DNA of 21,159 nt from a virus, in IMG/VR virus record IMGVR_UViG_3300009126_000035, positions 1 through 21,159 of that record, one strand, 5' to 3'. Both the position numbers and the translations under genes were made by a program. Positions 1 through 9,376 of the stretch are shown one piece after another. Below the pieces are notes generated by a model, which was not told where the DNA came from, did not search any database, and saw only the letters and a list, made by a program, of their open reading frames with translations. Each line of letters opens with the position of its first letter. Positions within the stretch are counted from its first letter, which is position 1.

Positions 1-27
1 GTTTCCTTGTATTTTAACTTTTGCCAT
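1..27 (-). CDS. 5' end of a further tail-fibre or virion-surface protein (partial)
   Basis: An ATG at 27..25 overlaps the stop codon of the upstream fibre gene in a TAATG junction. It opens a frame encoding MAKVKIQGN before the window ends. I recognise this opening as typical of phage tail or fibre-associated proteins in aquatic phages, which often start with a short beta-rich motif of this kind, but nine residues are too few for a firm call. Its position directly after the T7-gp17-like fibre supports a second fibre, adhesin or fibre-tip protein that is translationally coupled to it. The rest lies outside the window. Confidence 0.55.
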
Positions 28-1409
28 TATGCTATCACCCAAGTTGAACCAGTAGGTACTGTGACTGATACCCCTGAATTGATTGTAATTGGACCAGCAG
101 TCATAGCATTGTTGCCACTCGTAATGCTATAGTTGGCACTTATTGTGTGAGCGTGTTCGTATAGACCTTTGTCAGTGGTATTGCCACCACCTACGGCTGT
201 CCAAGCAGAGCCATCGTAAATCTCAGCACTGGTGTCTGTTGTGTTAAACCGTAAGTAACCAGCAGAGGGTGAGCCGTCTCTCTGTGCTGTTGTACCTGCT
301 GGCAATACTCCAGATCCTGTTGCCGAGGTTTTAGCCACCAGTGTCGCTGCGTCTGCTGCAACATCTGCCCAGGCACTTCCGGAATACACTCGCATCCTGT
401 CCGATCCGGTGTTGAAATACATATCGCCAGCTGTTAGCGCATCACCGTCATTATCGAGCGTTGGATCGGAGGCTTTCGCTCCTAAATAGGTATCATCAAA
501 ATTGTCTGCGCTTGCCGCTGCCGCTGCTGCACTTGCTGCTGCTGCTGTGGCTGAACCCGATGCGTTTGTTGCTTGCGTCGTGGCCGTTGTTGCGCTTGAG
601 GAGGCGTTGGTCTCACTTGTCGCTGCGTTTGTAGCGCTTGTGCTTGCCTCACTTGCTTTCGTTGTGGCTGTTGACGCCTGTGTTGTTGCTGTTGTTGCAG
701 ATCCTGCCGCAGAGGTTGCTGAACTGGCTGCTGCTGTCGCGCTGGATGCTGCTGCTGTGGCAGATGTTGCTGCCTCGCCAGCCTTGGTTGTTGCTGTGCT
801 TGCCTGTGTTGAGGCTGTTGACGCACTTGTGGCAGCATTGGTTGCGCTTGTTGCTGCGTTAGTTGCGCTTGTGGCAGCGTTGTTTGCCTGGGTGGTTACA
901 TTAGCAAGTTGATCATCGTAATCGTCGGTTGATATTTTAGGATTGCCGCTGGCATCAAACACCAGTGCTTTATTGGCCCTGGCAGTCGCCGAATCTGTTA
1001 TCTCGTTTGGTGAACCATCAACCCACTGACTAAAGCGGATTGTTCTGTTTTGAATTAAATCCTCTTGTTGCTGAGTCATCATCACCAGCTTGTCGAGATC
1101 GTCGTTAAGTGTGGTCGCTAAAAGATCGCCGTTGTTTTGGTAGTCAGAGGTTCTAGACACAGCCATGTCGCGGTATATTGTAACAACATCGCCTGCGCTA
1201 AGACCAGATGTAAATGTAACTGTACCGCCACTGTCTGTAGCAGCGCCTGATACTGTATAGTCTGTGGTTAATGCCTTGAGTGTTGATCCAACATATACCT
1301 TCAGGTCCGCATCCACAAAAACTGGAAACGAATAGGTAAACGCTGTCTGACCACTGGTGGCGGTGTATTGATTGCGTGGTGTTAAGTCACCAACTACTAT
1401 TGTTGCCAT
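27..1409 (-). CDS. Tail fibre protein with T7 gp17-like N-terminus
   Basis: Predicted tail fibre, 460 residues. Residues 1-125 resemble the T7 gp17 N-terminal domain that docks the fibre on the tail: NQYTATSGQTAFTYSFPVF at 13-31, then alternating strands and a QQQEDLIQNRTIRFSQ-like helix near 113-128. Residues 174-299 are 18 uninterrupted Ala/Ser/Thr-rich heptads (consensus SATxAxx), probably a trimeric shaft. After this come two copies of a motif ending in Y-x-GSAW (331-347 and 387-403), then a Gly/Ser/Thr-rich C-terminus ending GSTWVIA. There is no C-terminal receptor domain like that of T7, so host recognition may rest with the next gene, whose ATG overlaps this stop codon. An AGGA lies 7 bases before the ATG, one base after the stop of the upstream gene. 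The docking role is inferred from family resemblance. Confidence 0.88.
   Translation of the reverse strand: MATIVVGDLTPRNQYTATSGQTAFTYSFPVFVDADLKVYVGSTLKALTTDYTVSGAATDSGGTVTFTSGLSAGDVVTIYRDMAVSRTSDYQNNGDLLATTLNDDLDKLVMMTQQQEDLIQNRTIRFSQWVDGSPNEITDSATARANKALVFDASGNPKISTDDYDDQLANVTTQANNAATSATNAATSATNAATSASTASTQASTATTKAGEAATSATAAASSATAAASSATSAAGSATTATTQASTATTKASEASTSATNAATSETNASSSATTATTQATNASGSATAAAASAAAAAASADNFDDTYLGAKASDPTLDNDGDALTAGDMYFNTGSDRMRVYSGSAWADVAADAATLVAKTSATGSGVLPAGTTAQRDGSPSAGYLRFNTTDTSAEIYDGSAWTAVGGGNTTDKGLYEHAHTISANYSITSGNNAMTAGPITINSGVSVTVPTGSTWVIA
513..890 (-). repeat. Heptad repeat tract in the fibre shaft
   Basis: The tract consists of eighteen consecutive 21-base units encoding 7-residue repeats (residues 174-299 of the fibre), with Ala at position 2 in all but one unit and no phase break. 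Some units recur exactly at protein level: SATNAAT three times, SATAAAS twice, QASTATT twice. A composite block QASTATT-KAxEAxT appears twice. The biased composition also opens long frames on other strands, which are shadows. Confidence 0.85.
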
Positions 1410-1410
1410 A

Positions 1411-4089
1411 TTAAATTCCTATTGTTTGTTTGTTCATCATTGCCTGCTTCTCTCTCATTTTTTGGTATTTCACCTCTTCATAAAGACCAGGCCTTTCTAT
1501 ATAAAGCTGTTGTTGCGCAGCCTGCTTAAAGCCGTTAACGATCTTTAATACTATTGTCGCCTTGCCACCATCTGGGCCATCTGAGGCCATCTTATAGATG
1601 TCGCTCTTCATCATTTGGGCAAGGAAACCTCTAAGATTGTAGTCCTGGGTTTTTCCTGTGGCTGGATTGTAGTAAGGCAGTTTTACGCCCTTACCAACCA
1701 GCACAGCATAGCGGTCATACTCTCTTGGTTTTAGCTCAACCGCGAACTTGCCCTGGCCAAACTTCTTTCTAGGTAGGGTAACCTCGATCTCATGTGCCAC
1801 CAATTCTGCCGCCACCGGATCGTCTTTGATCTTTGAAGAGTAGATCGGCGAGACAAAGTCCCAACCCAATCCACCCTGTAAAACAATCGGCTCACCCCAC
1901 AGGTTTCTTCTTGGTGGTAGTGAGTCTGAAAGCCCAGGCGTTCTTGATTTGATTTGATCAATCACAGTATAGGTCGCTCGCATTGTAGGATCTAGATCTC
2001 TTTCAATGTTTGCCACCAAAGATGTCATTGGAGTAAATGTCGCCAACTGTCTTCTAAAATAACCTTCGGCATATCTGTCTGGATCACTGATAGCGTTCAT
2101 TGTGTCTGAAAGGCCACGCAGATAGGTTTTAGATGTGAGGTTTTTCGCAAGCGCTAAAATGGCCGCCACAGAAACCTCTGTCGCATCCGCATCATTAGCG
2201 TATTTCATAGCCTCTTGTGTGTCCGCAGCAAGACCCAAAAACATACCCAAAGGATCTACACGGTTATACGAGTGCCACTCGTCACCAATCTTAATGGAGT
2301 ACGGCTGCCAGCCAGTAAGTCTTAAAGCATCACGCAATTCTTTATCCTTAGGTCCTGCGCCTGTAATCGTACCCTCGCTGGCCATCATAACTCCGACACC
2401 CATAACACTAGAGCCTAAAGCTATTCTTGATAAAGCAAGGTCACGCCTTGCGCCACCAGCAGCAATATCCGCCTTAACTGATTTAGCAAATGGGGCAAGT
2501 GGAGATCTCACACCAACATACTTAACAATGTTTACCGGTGTTCTAACAAACGGTAATAGCAACTTTAGTGCCGGGTGAGCATTGGCCAACTGTTGTACTT
2601 TCCTTCCCGCATCACCCAATGGATTAGTAAAGGTTTGAACCCTGGCCATGTTTGACGCGGCCAAATGGATTTCCTCGGTTGGATTTTCAATTAAGTCAAT
2701 AACTCTTTGGGCTAGATCTGGACCCTCTAAACCTTCACTTACTGCTTTTCTATAGGCTAGGGCGTTAAGTTCCATACGATAGCCGACAGACTTAAAGAAC
2801 TCGTCCTCGGCGCCCAGGAATCGACCTGGAAGTCTTGTTACTTCACCCAACAGATCCACACCTTTTGCCAAAGATGTGTTTTTAACGTTTAGATTTTCAG
2901 AAGTAATTGAACGATATTGTCTTGCCTCTAGCTTCATCGCAGGGTCTGTAGGCTCACCTGTCTTTAATGCTCTCCAGGCCAGTCTAAGACCATCTCTTGT
3001 TCCCTGAAATACGCCATATAGTTGACCCACGGCCTCCTGTATTTGAACGCCGTCATGAGATCTAAATATTTTTGAAAACGATGCCGCTAACATTCTCTCT
3101 GGTATTGACCATAGCGCCACCATCGCGTTCGATGTCATATTGACAGAATGGGTTGCTGGTGAAGATAACAGGCCGTTGATCCAGTATTCAAGAACCATAT
3201 CTCCCGTTGTGGCCTTGCTTAATGCTTTTGTTTTCTTGGTAACATCAGCCAGATCTTCAGCCTCACTAATAATTTGTGCCATCTTATCAACAGCGTCATC
3301 GCCACCGGATCTCTCAAAAGCCTCCTGGAGCTGTGTTCTAAACACTGCGGACTTGCTACCGGTTTCAGCTCCCACTGGAATTCTCCAGGCATTAAGTGAT
3401 CTTCCAGACTCTGCCGCCATACCTGCGACCGCCTGCTGAATACCAACGTGAGTTGATATCGCTTGACGGAAGGCCATCTTGAATGAGGTATCAGCTCCCG
3501 CATCCCCTCTAAGGATTGTCTCGGCCATCTTTTTAAGGTTGTCGGCAGACTGTTGTAGTGCTATCCTTGCGCCGGTTACCCTGGTTGGTGATACACCATC
3601 ACCCAACTTAAAGCCCAGGATCTCTTCAAGATCAACCTTGGCAGATCCTAAAACAGTTTCCTCGTGAGACACGGTTCCACCCCTGGCGTCAATAAAGTGT
3701 TTGTTTTGCTCACCAATGTTGTCAATAACCGTTAACGCATCCTCAGAGTCGGTGATGTTGTTAAAGTTAATATTGCGACCCTCTGGGTTTTTAGCGGAAG
3801 GTCTACCACCCTCTAAATCTTTTGGTGCTGTAATATCCTCTGCTTGCTTAACCACATCGTCCTCTGGGTCTTTCGGCGCTTGCGCGTCAGCCTGATTGTT
3901 CTTTGGTGGTTCAACTGGAGGTTGTGACGCTTGCGCGTCCACCTCAACCTCTGCCTCTGATTTTTTAGCATCAACCCTTCCGGTGGTGTCCTTAAACAAT
4001 TGACCTGTGGATCCTTTAACAATAAGATCGTCCGTCTTGGTGGCCGAAGACTTAAAGAAAGCCCTTAGTATGCTCGCGCCTGCTGACAT
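1411..4089 (-). CDS. Large internal virion / DNA ejection protein (gp16 position)
   Basis: Predicted ejection (internal core) protein, 892 residues. The N-terminus (1-35) is followed by a disordered acidic, Pro/Gln-rich linker (about 38-105). A long mainly helical body follows, with a recognisable segment around 296-334 (LSSPATHSVNMTSNAM and flanks) and another at 485-530 (TFTNPLGDAGRKVQQLANAH, then LLPFVRTPVNIVKY). These are typical of the large proteins found between tail tube and fibre genes in podoviruses. Residues 552-571 form a hydrophobic, Gly-rich stretch that could insert into a membrane, which would fit a T7-gp16-like trans-envelope channel, but this is inference. The ATG overlaps the preceding stop (TAATG), and GGGAGG lies 9 bases upstream. 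I recognise no catalytic motif. The role rests on size, position and resemblance. Confidence 0.75.
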   Translation of the reverse strand: MSAGASILRAFFKSSATKTDDLIVKGSTGQLFKDTTGRVDAKKSEAEVEVDAQASQPPVEPPKNNQADAQAPKDPEDDVVKQAEDITAPKDLEGGRPSAKNPEGRNINFNNITDSEDALTVIDNIGEQNKHFIDARGGTVSHEETVLGSAKVDLEEILGFKLGDGVSPTRVTGARIALQQSADNLKKMAETILRGDAGADTSFKMAFRQAISTHVGIQQAVAGMAAESGRSLNAWRIPVGAETGSKSAVFRTQLQEAFERSGGDDAVDKMAQIISEAEDLADVTKKTKALSKATTGDMVLEYWINGLLSSPATHSVNMTSNAMVALWSIPERMLAASFSKIFRSHDGVQIQEAVGQLYGVFQGTRDGLRLAWRALKTGEPTDPAMKLEARQYRSITSENLNVKNTSLAKGVDLLGEVTRLPGRFLGAEDEFFKSVGYRMELNALAYRKAVSEGLEGPDLAQRVIDLIENPTEEIHLAASNMARVQTFTNPLGDAGRKVQQLANAHPALKLLLPFVRTPVNIVKYVGVRSPLAPFAKSVKADIAAGGARRDLALSRIALGSSVMGVGVMMASEGTITGAGPKDKELRDALRLTGWQPYSIKIGDEWHSYNRVDPLGMFLGLAADTQEAMKYANDADATEVSVAAILALAKNLTSKTYLRGLSDTMNAISDPDRYAEGYFRRQLATFTPMTSLVANIERDLDPTMRATYTVIDQIKSRTPGLSDSLPPRRNLWGEPIVLQGGLGWDFVSPIYSSKIKDDPVAAELVAHEIEVTLPRKKFGQGKFAVELKPREYDRYAVLVGKGVKLPYYNPATGKTQDYNLRGFLAQMMKSDIYKMASDGPDGGKATIVLKIVNGFKQAAQQQLYIERPGLYEEVKYQKMREKQAMMNKQTIGI

Positions 4090-7000
4090 TAGGCGGTACC
4101 TCCCTCAAATAGTTTTCTTTCTGCCTCTCGTCTTTTGACTAGGCCCTTTAATATCTTTCCGCCTTTTTTATCTTTCACAAAGCCGGTCTTGGAATCAAAC
4201 GCCTCTTTAATAAAGGTGTCAAAGTCCCCACTATTTAGTGCCTTTAATGCTTTGGATTTTTTGAAGTTGCCCTCACCCACGTTAAACACCAGGGAGACGA
4301 CCGCACTTCTTTGATTAGGTGTAAGATCAACCTTTACGAGACGATCTACAGCCTTCTCAGCTACCGCCAGATCCTCTTGGAAAAATTGCTCTGCTTGTTC
4401 TTTAGTGACCTTTTCGCCATTCTTAACACGGCGTGTTGAGCCATAACCAACGGTGACAATGCCTTGGTTTTTCTCGGATGTTGAGGCGTGATAGCCTGTG
4501 GCCTTATAATCCTCGAAGGATTTTATAAATGAGTCGGTCTCGTTGGCTTCTGTTGCCCCTGCTGTACCGACTGTAGCAATTGGTACTGCCGCGTTTGTTT
4601 TTACTTCTTCTGGTCCCTTGTCCCAGTTGTATTTTTCTGCGAAGGTTTGTCTGACTTCTTCTGCTTGTTGACCGTACTTATCGACCAGTTTCCGGTAAAG
4701 ATCGGATGATCGTCCGGTAAGTCCCTCTCCGTAATCTTGCCCATTTGTGCTTAACTCCCAATTGTTCTCAATTAATTTTCCTTCGGACCTAAATCTACCA
4801 ACACTTACATTTGGTAGATCAGCCTCTATTATAGCATTTTTAACCTTTTGATAGAACACCTTGTTGTCTAGATCGCCGAAGTTTATTAACTCAACTCCGT
4901 CATGTGATGGGATCGGTGATGTCCACTGATCGCCAAACTCAACCTCTAGTGCTTTATATAGTTTTGCTGTTTCATCTCTTGTTAGTGTTCTGCCCTCATC
5001 AACCTGAACATGAACACCGTTGCTTTCTTCCCAATTCTTTGGTTTAAACGCTCTTCGATAGGCAACACCTTCTTGTTTAAACACGGTTCCAACAACACGG
5101 GCGTAAAGATCCAACAACTCTTCATCAGCGGCATTAATACCATCATCCTGTGTGCCACTTACTACAGCCCTAACTTGGACGCTAGGGTTAACATCGCCAG
5201 CCCAACCACCAAAACCTAAGAAGTTGTCAGGCGCTAAAATTCCAATGTCTTTAGCTAAAGCATCAGCACCGTTCTCATCCAAGAACACGCTATACATGCT
5301 TTGGGTAAACTCGGCCACCTCTTCTGGCTTGGCGTTATGAATACCCGGAAGAACGTTCGTGGATCTTCCAGGGACGGCCTCAAGCGCTATATTGCCTAAG
5401 TTATCCTGAATACCATCAGAGTAATCATAAGAGGCCTTCAGGAATTCATCCAAATCAAACTCCCTGTCGTAAACCATCTCTTGATAGTATTTGTCGTACT
5501 TCTTTTGATGTTGTGGCAGGATATCACCCTTGGCGTTGGTCCAGCCTTTTGCTTTTGCGTGCTTCTTGATTGTGGCCTTAACTGGATCAAACCTGCCCTT
5601 GACCGCCACCCAGATTGCCGCCTGTGCCTGGTGTGGAGACCAGCCCATTTTCTCTGCGATGCTTGTGGTGATCTTCTCCATGTTTTCATACTGGGCGGGG
5701 CCTGGCGCATCACTGTCTAAGCCAAACGCCCTTGCCATCCACATGTCCTGCGTGGTTTTCAATTCGGAAACCATATCAGGGTCGATCTCAACCATCAGGT
5801 TGCGATAAAAAGAGTTTGTTTTTCTACCCTCCCACGGTATGCCGTTTAACACACCCTCGATCCTTTTAGACTGACTAGCAGGGAACCTGCCAGACTCTAT
5901 AGGCAAACCTGCCTTGTGTTGAGCGTATGCCTTAAAGGCAAAACCGGTGTTGGTTTTAACGTTCGTGCTTTGGCTTGTAATAGCGATGATCTGGGCCAAC
6001 TTTTCTGCCTCTTTAACGTCACCACCCACCAAGTCCATGATGGCCTTTGATGAGTTCTCGTACCACATTCTAGCGTCCGTTCCTTCATTCGCAAGGTTGT
6101 TGAGTTTTGCAATTAGTTTGTTTAGCTTTTGTGGTGTGTTGATTGTTTTAGAAAAGCCAACGTATGTACCATCCTTGTTGCGCTTAAAGTCTTTTGAACT
6201 AAGTGTTACCTTTTGAGCGCCTTTTACATTTGGCACAATATTGCTTGCCATCTGCGACTGAACACCAAACTTTTCTAAAACCCTTGGCACCAGATCCGGA
6301 TCGGTGTCGTGAATAGACTGCTTGATCTTTTTAAAACCCTGGACTAAATAGTGAGCAGCAAAACCAATACCAGCGCCCTCTAATACGTTGGTTGCCCTGG
6401 CTAACAACCTCTCCTCTGCGCTTGCGTCCTCGCCAACCTTGGAGTCTAGGAATTGGGTTAAAGCATTGTCAATATCCAACTCCCTTAACAGTGTGCCAAT
6501 GTTGCCCTCTTCAGGATCAAACAAGGAATCAGCAAAACCACCGGTCCACATCTGCTTAAACAGACCAGCACCTTTACTCATGCCTCCTAGAGCGCCGAAC
6601 ACGGACATAAATTGACTCAAGCCAGCGACAACAGCCTCTGTACCAGAATCGGGGTTAGAATCGAGAATTTGTGGAATCTTTAACCAATCCTCTTCGTTGA
6701 ATTCACCACCCAAAGCGTTGGTTACATCCCTTCCTAAATCTAAGATGCCCTGGGCTGCGTTTTGTGTTCCAAGCACCACACCCTTGGCTATCGGGTTTTC
6801 TTCCCTAGAACCCTTTAAAAACGGCGCTAAAAACGGGAAAACAACTTGCTGTGCCTCATCCGGTAATGAGTTCCAAGCGTTAGCAACAACAGAGTCTCCT
6901 GGCGTATCCAAATAACCCAAAGGTTCTTCCGTTGTTGTTGTTCCCCAATCGTCAAGCGGAATACCAAACTCGTCATGCTTTGGTGAGGCCTGAATCGACC

Positions 7001-7241
7001 AAGGATCTAACTCAACCGGCTCATCGGCCTGTTCAGGTTGGATAGAGTCCCTGTACATCTTTTTAGCTGTGGCAAGAGACGTAGGCTCGTACTGCTGATT
7101 TAATTTAGCAGCGTAAGAGGATACAAAGTCATCGCTTAAATCACGATCACCGCCCAACTGTCCGTCTTGAAAAACCAAAGGCTCTAGACGAGGCTTACCC
7201 GCTAACTCTTCTTTGCTTTTTTCAATACCTATTTCAATCAT
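4089..7241 (-). CDS. Large ejection protein with C-terminal T4-type lysozyme domain
   Basis: Predicted multidomain virion protein, 1050 residues. Residues 1-120 look disordered; 125-300 contain Gly/Ala-rich hydrophobic helices; 385-470 and 620-725 resemble domains common in large phage polyvalent or ejection proteins (ARMWYENSSKAIMDLVGG; EAVPGRSTNVLPGIHNA). Residues 903-1048 match the T4 lysozyme fold (GH24): SFE with the candidate general acid E910, VTVGYGS with T930, LTPNQRSAVVSLVFNVGEGNF, and a C-terminal KRREAERKLFEG helix. The domain would open peptidoglycan locally during DNA entry, the job done by the transglycosylase of T7 gp16. The position equivalent to T4 Asp20 is Ala919, so activity is uncertain. 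The start overlaps the preceding gene (TGATG). Lysozyme domain call is strong; ejection role is inferred. Confidence 0.82.
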   Translation of the reverse strand: MIEIGIEKSKEELAGKPRLEPLVFQDGQLGGDRDLSDDFVSSYAAKLNQQYEPTSLATAKKMYRDSIQPEQADEPVELDPWSIQASPKHDEFGIPLDDWGTTTTEEPLGYLDTPGDSVVANAWNSLPDEAQQVVFPFLAPFLKGSREENPIAKGVVLGTQNAAQGILDLGRDVTNALGGEFNEEDWLKIPQILDSNPDSGTEAVVAGLSQFMSVFGALGGMSKGAGLFKQMWTGGFADSLFDPEEGNIGTLLRELDIDNALTQFLDSKVGEDASAEERLLARATNVLEGAGIGFAAHYLVQGFKKIKQSIHDTDPDLVPRVLEKFGVQSQMASNIVPNVKGAQKVTLSSKDFKRNKDGTYVGFSKTINTPQKLNKLIAKLNNLANEGTDARMWYENSSKAIMDLVGGDVKEAEKLAQIIAITSQSTNVKTNTGFAFKAYAQHKAGLPIESGRFPASQSKRIEGVLNGIPWEGRKTNSFYRNLMVEIDPDMVSELKTTQDMWMARAFGLDSDAPGPAQYENMEKITTSIAEKMGWSPHQAQAAIWVAVKGRFDPVKATIKKHAKAKGWTNAKGDILPQHQKKYDKYYQEMVYDREFDLDEFLKASYDYSDGIQDNLGNIALEAVPGRSTNVLPGIHNAKPEEVAEFTQSMYSVFLDENGADALAKDIGILAPDNFLGFGGWAGDVNPSVQVRAVVSGTQDDGINAADEELLDLYARVVGTVFKQEGVAYRRAFKPKNWEESNGVHVQVDEGRTLTRDETAKLYKALEVEFGDQWTSPIPSHDGVELINFGDLDNKVFYQKVKNAIIEADLPNVSVGRFRSEGKLIENNWELSTNGQDYGEGLTGRSSDLYRKLVDKYGQQAEEVRQTFAEKYNWDKGPEEVKTNAAVPIATVGTAGATEANETDSFIKSFEDYKATGYHASTSEKNQGIVTVGYGSTRRVKNGEKVTKEQAEQFFQEDLAVAEKAVDRLVKVDLTPNQRSAVVSLVFNVGEGNFKKSKALKALNSGDFDTFIKEAFDSKTGFVKDKKGGKILKGLVKRREAERKLFEGGTA

Positions 7242-8935
7242 CAGTTTCTATCTTGCCTTAGTTCCCAGCCACTAATCCAGGTGTCAAAGTCGCTTAACAT
7301 CTGCTCTGCTTCGGAGTCCGATATAGTGCCATTCTCAGCCATCTCACCGATCTTGGCTATGGTCTTATTTTTGTCTGGGTTTTTCTCAGTACCAATCCAA
7401 ACAGGATTCCACACATTCATGGATGATTGGGATGACTCGCTTGCCTTATATTTATTCACAAGGATCGGATATAACTCCATAGGATCTTGGCCATCCACCA
7501 CACCCTCCCATAGCGCCCGTAGCGCCAGCGTGATGTTCTTGTTTGCCGGATCCGAAAACTGCGCCATAATGCCGGTTGTTTGCATGTCTCGCTTGATTGA
7601 CTCAACAGCAAACTTGTAGTTCGGGTTGTTTCTAACATCGGACAGCTTGCCACTTCTTAGCATAGCAAGAAGGTCTTTTTGTGTGTTGGGCTTAATATCC
7701 CTATCAAAGCCAGCCTGAAGAATGCTCATTTGAATATCGAAAGGATCCGAGTCTGGATCAAACAGGCTGGTCTGTATCTCCAGTATTAGGTCGTCGTCCT
7801 CTTTGTAGTACTTGTCGCCCTGGAGATCTGCCACAAGCCTTTGATAATCCTTGTCGCTTATGTCGCCATCGTCTCTCGCGTAATTTAAAACATTAATAGT
7901 GACCGTTTCGTCACCCTCGGCCATGCGTGTTACAAAGTCAGAGACCTTGTTGGCCTGATCTGCCAAGTGGGCTTTTTCAATCTTGTCGTCCAATACTTTT
8001 TGTTGTCTTTGATCCTCAGACCAGACATCAAGCACGGCCTTGTAAATACTCTCCCTCTGATCATCACTGATCACATAACCCTCGGGCATAAGAGAGTTGA
8101 GGTACTTGTTCTTCTTTAAAAATCTGTTTGGTGCTGTTGCAAAAGAGTGAAGATCCTCCCACGCCTTGGCGTCATCGGCCTCACCAACATGGGCCTCACT
8201 TAGCACGCTAACATGCGACAACATGACTGACGTCACATAGTTGGTCTCAAGTTCTTCCTGGAGTTCAAACGCCTTCTCGGCCGACATGTCATGCTCAAGA
8301 ACCAGGTTGTTAATAGAGGCCAGCAATTGGTTGTACTTTTCTGTGGTATTTTCTTTGTGTTTTATCAACGATTTGTTATCTTCCCAGTTGACAAGGTGTG
8401 ACTCATTTTCATGCCAATAGTCGATAGCCTTCCTTCCTTGGTGGGCCACATCCTCCATTTGCTCACGAACCAGATTAAGGGCGCTTGCCGCGTTGTCAGA
8501 TTTAACTTTTTCCTGGGTGTTTTTGTAAGGGTCTGCGCTGTACTGAACGATCTTGTTGTTGACCATCGTCTCGAACGCCTGACGCATACCTGGAACGGAG
8601 TCCAAAACTTCGCTTTTAAGCCAACCTTTTTTGAAACCCTCGGCGCTGGCTGTGTAAGCCTCAAAGTCGTTCACATGATCAACGCTTGACTGTCTTAGGG
8701 ACTGAATAACCTCGGCCTCCATGCTATCAACATGTGCCTTGATGGTGGCCTTGTTTGCCACAGCCTGCGCTCTCTTCTCTTCAGCCTCCTTGGCTTGAAA
8801 ATGGCGGGTCATGCTTGAAGCCTGGGCGGCAAAGCTGTCCATCGTGTTGGCTAGGGTTTCCCAAGCACGCGCCGAACCCATGTCTGGGGCTTGGACTTGC
8901 CTTGTTTGGTTAAATTCGTATGTCTTAAATGCCAT
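7241..8935 (-). CDS. Internal virion protein, gp15-like
   Basis: Predicted internal core or ejection protein, 564 residues, charged and mostly helical, with few hydrophobic stretches. Residues 30-75 (Ala/Glu/Lys-rich after WETLANTMDSFAAQAS) and about 190-330 look like coiled coil. The N-terminal region on MAFKTYEFNQTRQVQAPDMG resembles the openings of podovirus internal virion proteins. It sits where T7 gene 15 lies, between the gp14-like gene (3-base gap) and the lysozyme-bearing giant (one-base overlap). No enzymatic motif is visible. The function is assigned from gene order and general composition; sequence similarity to T7 gp15 is not demonstrated here. Confidence 0.68.
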   Translation of the reverse strand: MAFKTYEFNQTRQVQAPDMGSARAWETLANTMDSFAAQASSMTRHFQAKEAEEKRAQAVANKATIKAHVDSMEAEVIQSLRQSSVDHVNDFEAYTASAEGFKKGWLKSEVLDSVPGMRQAFETMVNNKIVQYSADPYKNTQEKVKSDNAASALNLVREQMEDVAHQGRKAIDYWHENESHLVNWEDNKSLIKHKENTTEKYNQLLASINNLVLEHDMSAEKAFELQEELETNYVTSVMLSHVSVLSEAHVGEADDAKAWEDLHSFATAPNRFLKKNKYLNSLMPEGYVISDDQRESIYKAVLDVWSEDQRQQKVLDDKIEKAHLADQANKVSDFVTRMAEGDETVTINVLNYARDDGDISDKDYQRLVADLQGDKYYKEDDDLILEIQTSLFDPDSDPFDIQMSILQAGFDRDIKPNTQKDLLAMLRSGKLSDVRNNPNYKFAVESIKRDMQTTGIMAQFSDPANKNITLALRALWEGVVDGQDPMELYPILVNKYKASESSQSSMNVWNPVWIGTEKNPDKNKTIAKIGEMAENGTISDSEAEQMLSDFDTWISGWELRQDRN

Positions 8936-8938
8936 AAA

Positions 8939-9376
8939 CTATAAGGTGAACATCTTTGATCCCGAGTCCGCAATATTCTGTGCCGCGCTCGCATAGCCAC
9001 TTAGCAGTGAGTGCTTTGCCTTGATATTGCCAGAGCGTATCGCAGCATCTGCCGAGTTGTTAAAGCTTCTAATCTGTTGTCTTGTGTTGATCAGGTCAGC
9101 ACCCTCTTCTAACTCAAACATTTCGTAAGAGCGGGAGGCAATCGTTGCTGGCGATCCTGTTGTTGAATCCACACCAGCAGCGGCCCAGTGCGCTCTCTGA
9201 CTTGCCTGTGCCATTCTTAGCTTGATCAGCCTTTTAAGTTCGCGATCCTTTGCCGAACTCTCTGCCTGCTCTGCTTGCTCTCTGTATGCCCTTGCCTGAT
9301 CCTGTCCAGCCTGTCTGTGTGCCTCTGAGGCCTTTTGGCTGGCGGACAGTTGGGCCATTATTCCGATTAACTGCAT
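8939..9376 (-). CDS. Internal virion protein, gp14-like
   Basis: A 145-residue helical protein: residues 1-60 are an Ala/Gln/Glu/Arg-rich amphipathic helix (SASQKASEAHRQAGQDQAR), followed by a GVDSTTGSPATIASRSYEMFE segment and a Ser/Ala-rich tail (SGYASAAQNIADSGSKMF). The GxxxxxGSP turn followed by long helices is characteristic of small internal core proteins of T7-like phages, which form the outer-membrane part of the ejection channel. Its position directly after the nozzle gene is that of T7 gene 14. The start ATG overlaps the nozzle stop (TAATG) with AGGA just upstream. Confidence 0.78.
   Translation of the reverse strand: MQLIGIMAQLSASQKASEAHRQAGQDQARAYREQAEQAESSAKDRELKRLIKLRMAQASQRAHWAAAGVDSTTGSPATIASRSYEMFELEEGADLINTRQQIRSFNNSADAAIRSGNIKAKHSLLSGYASAAQNIADSGSKMFTL

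Noticed and set aside
513-890. Tandem repeats as a CRISPR array
   Set aside because: Repeat units are 21 bases, contiguous and in frame with a tail fibre, with no spacers.
502-912. Open frames on the plus strand (136 and 74 residues), Val/Ala-rich or Leu-rich, plus a Gln/Arg-rich minus-strand frame at 482-838
   Set aside because: They lie wholly in the fibre heptad tract, whose biased repetitive codons open other frames; composition is low-complexity and there is no ribosome site.
2135-2578. 147-residue plus-strand frame
   Set aside because: It is antisense to a recognisable conserved part of the 892-residue ejection protein and shows no domain or ribosome site.
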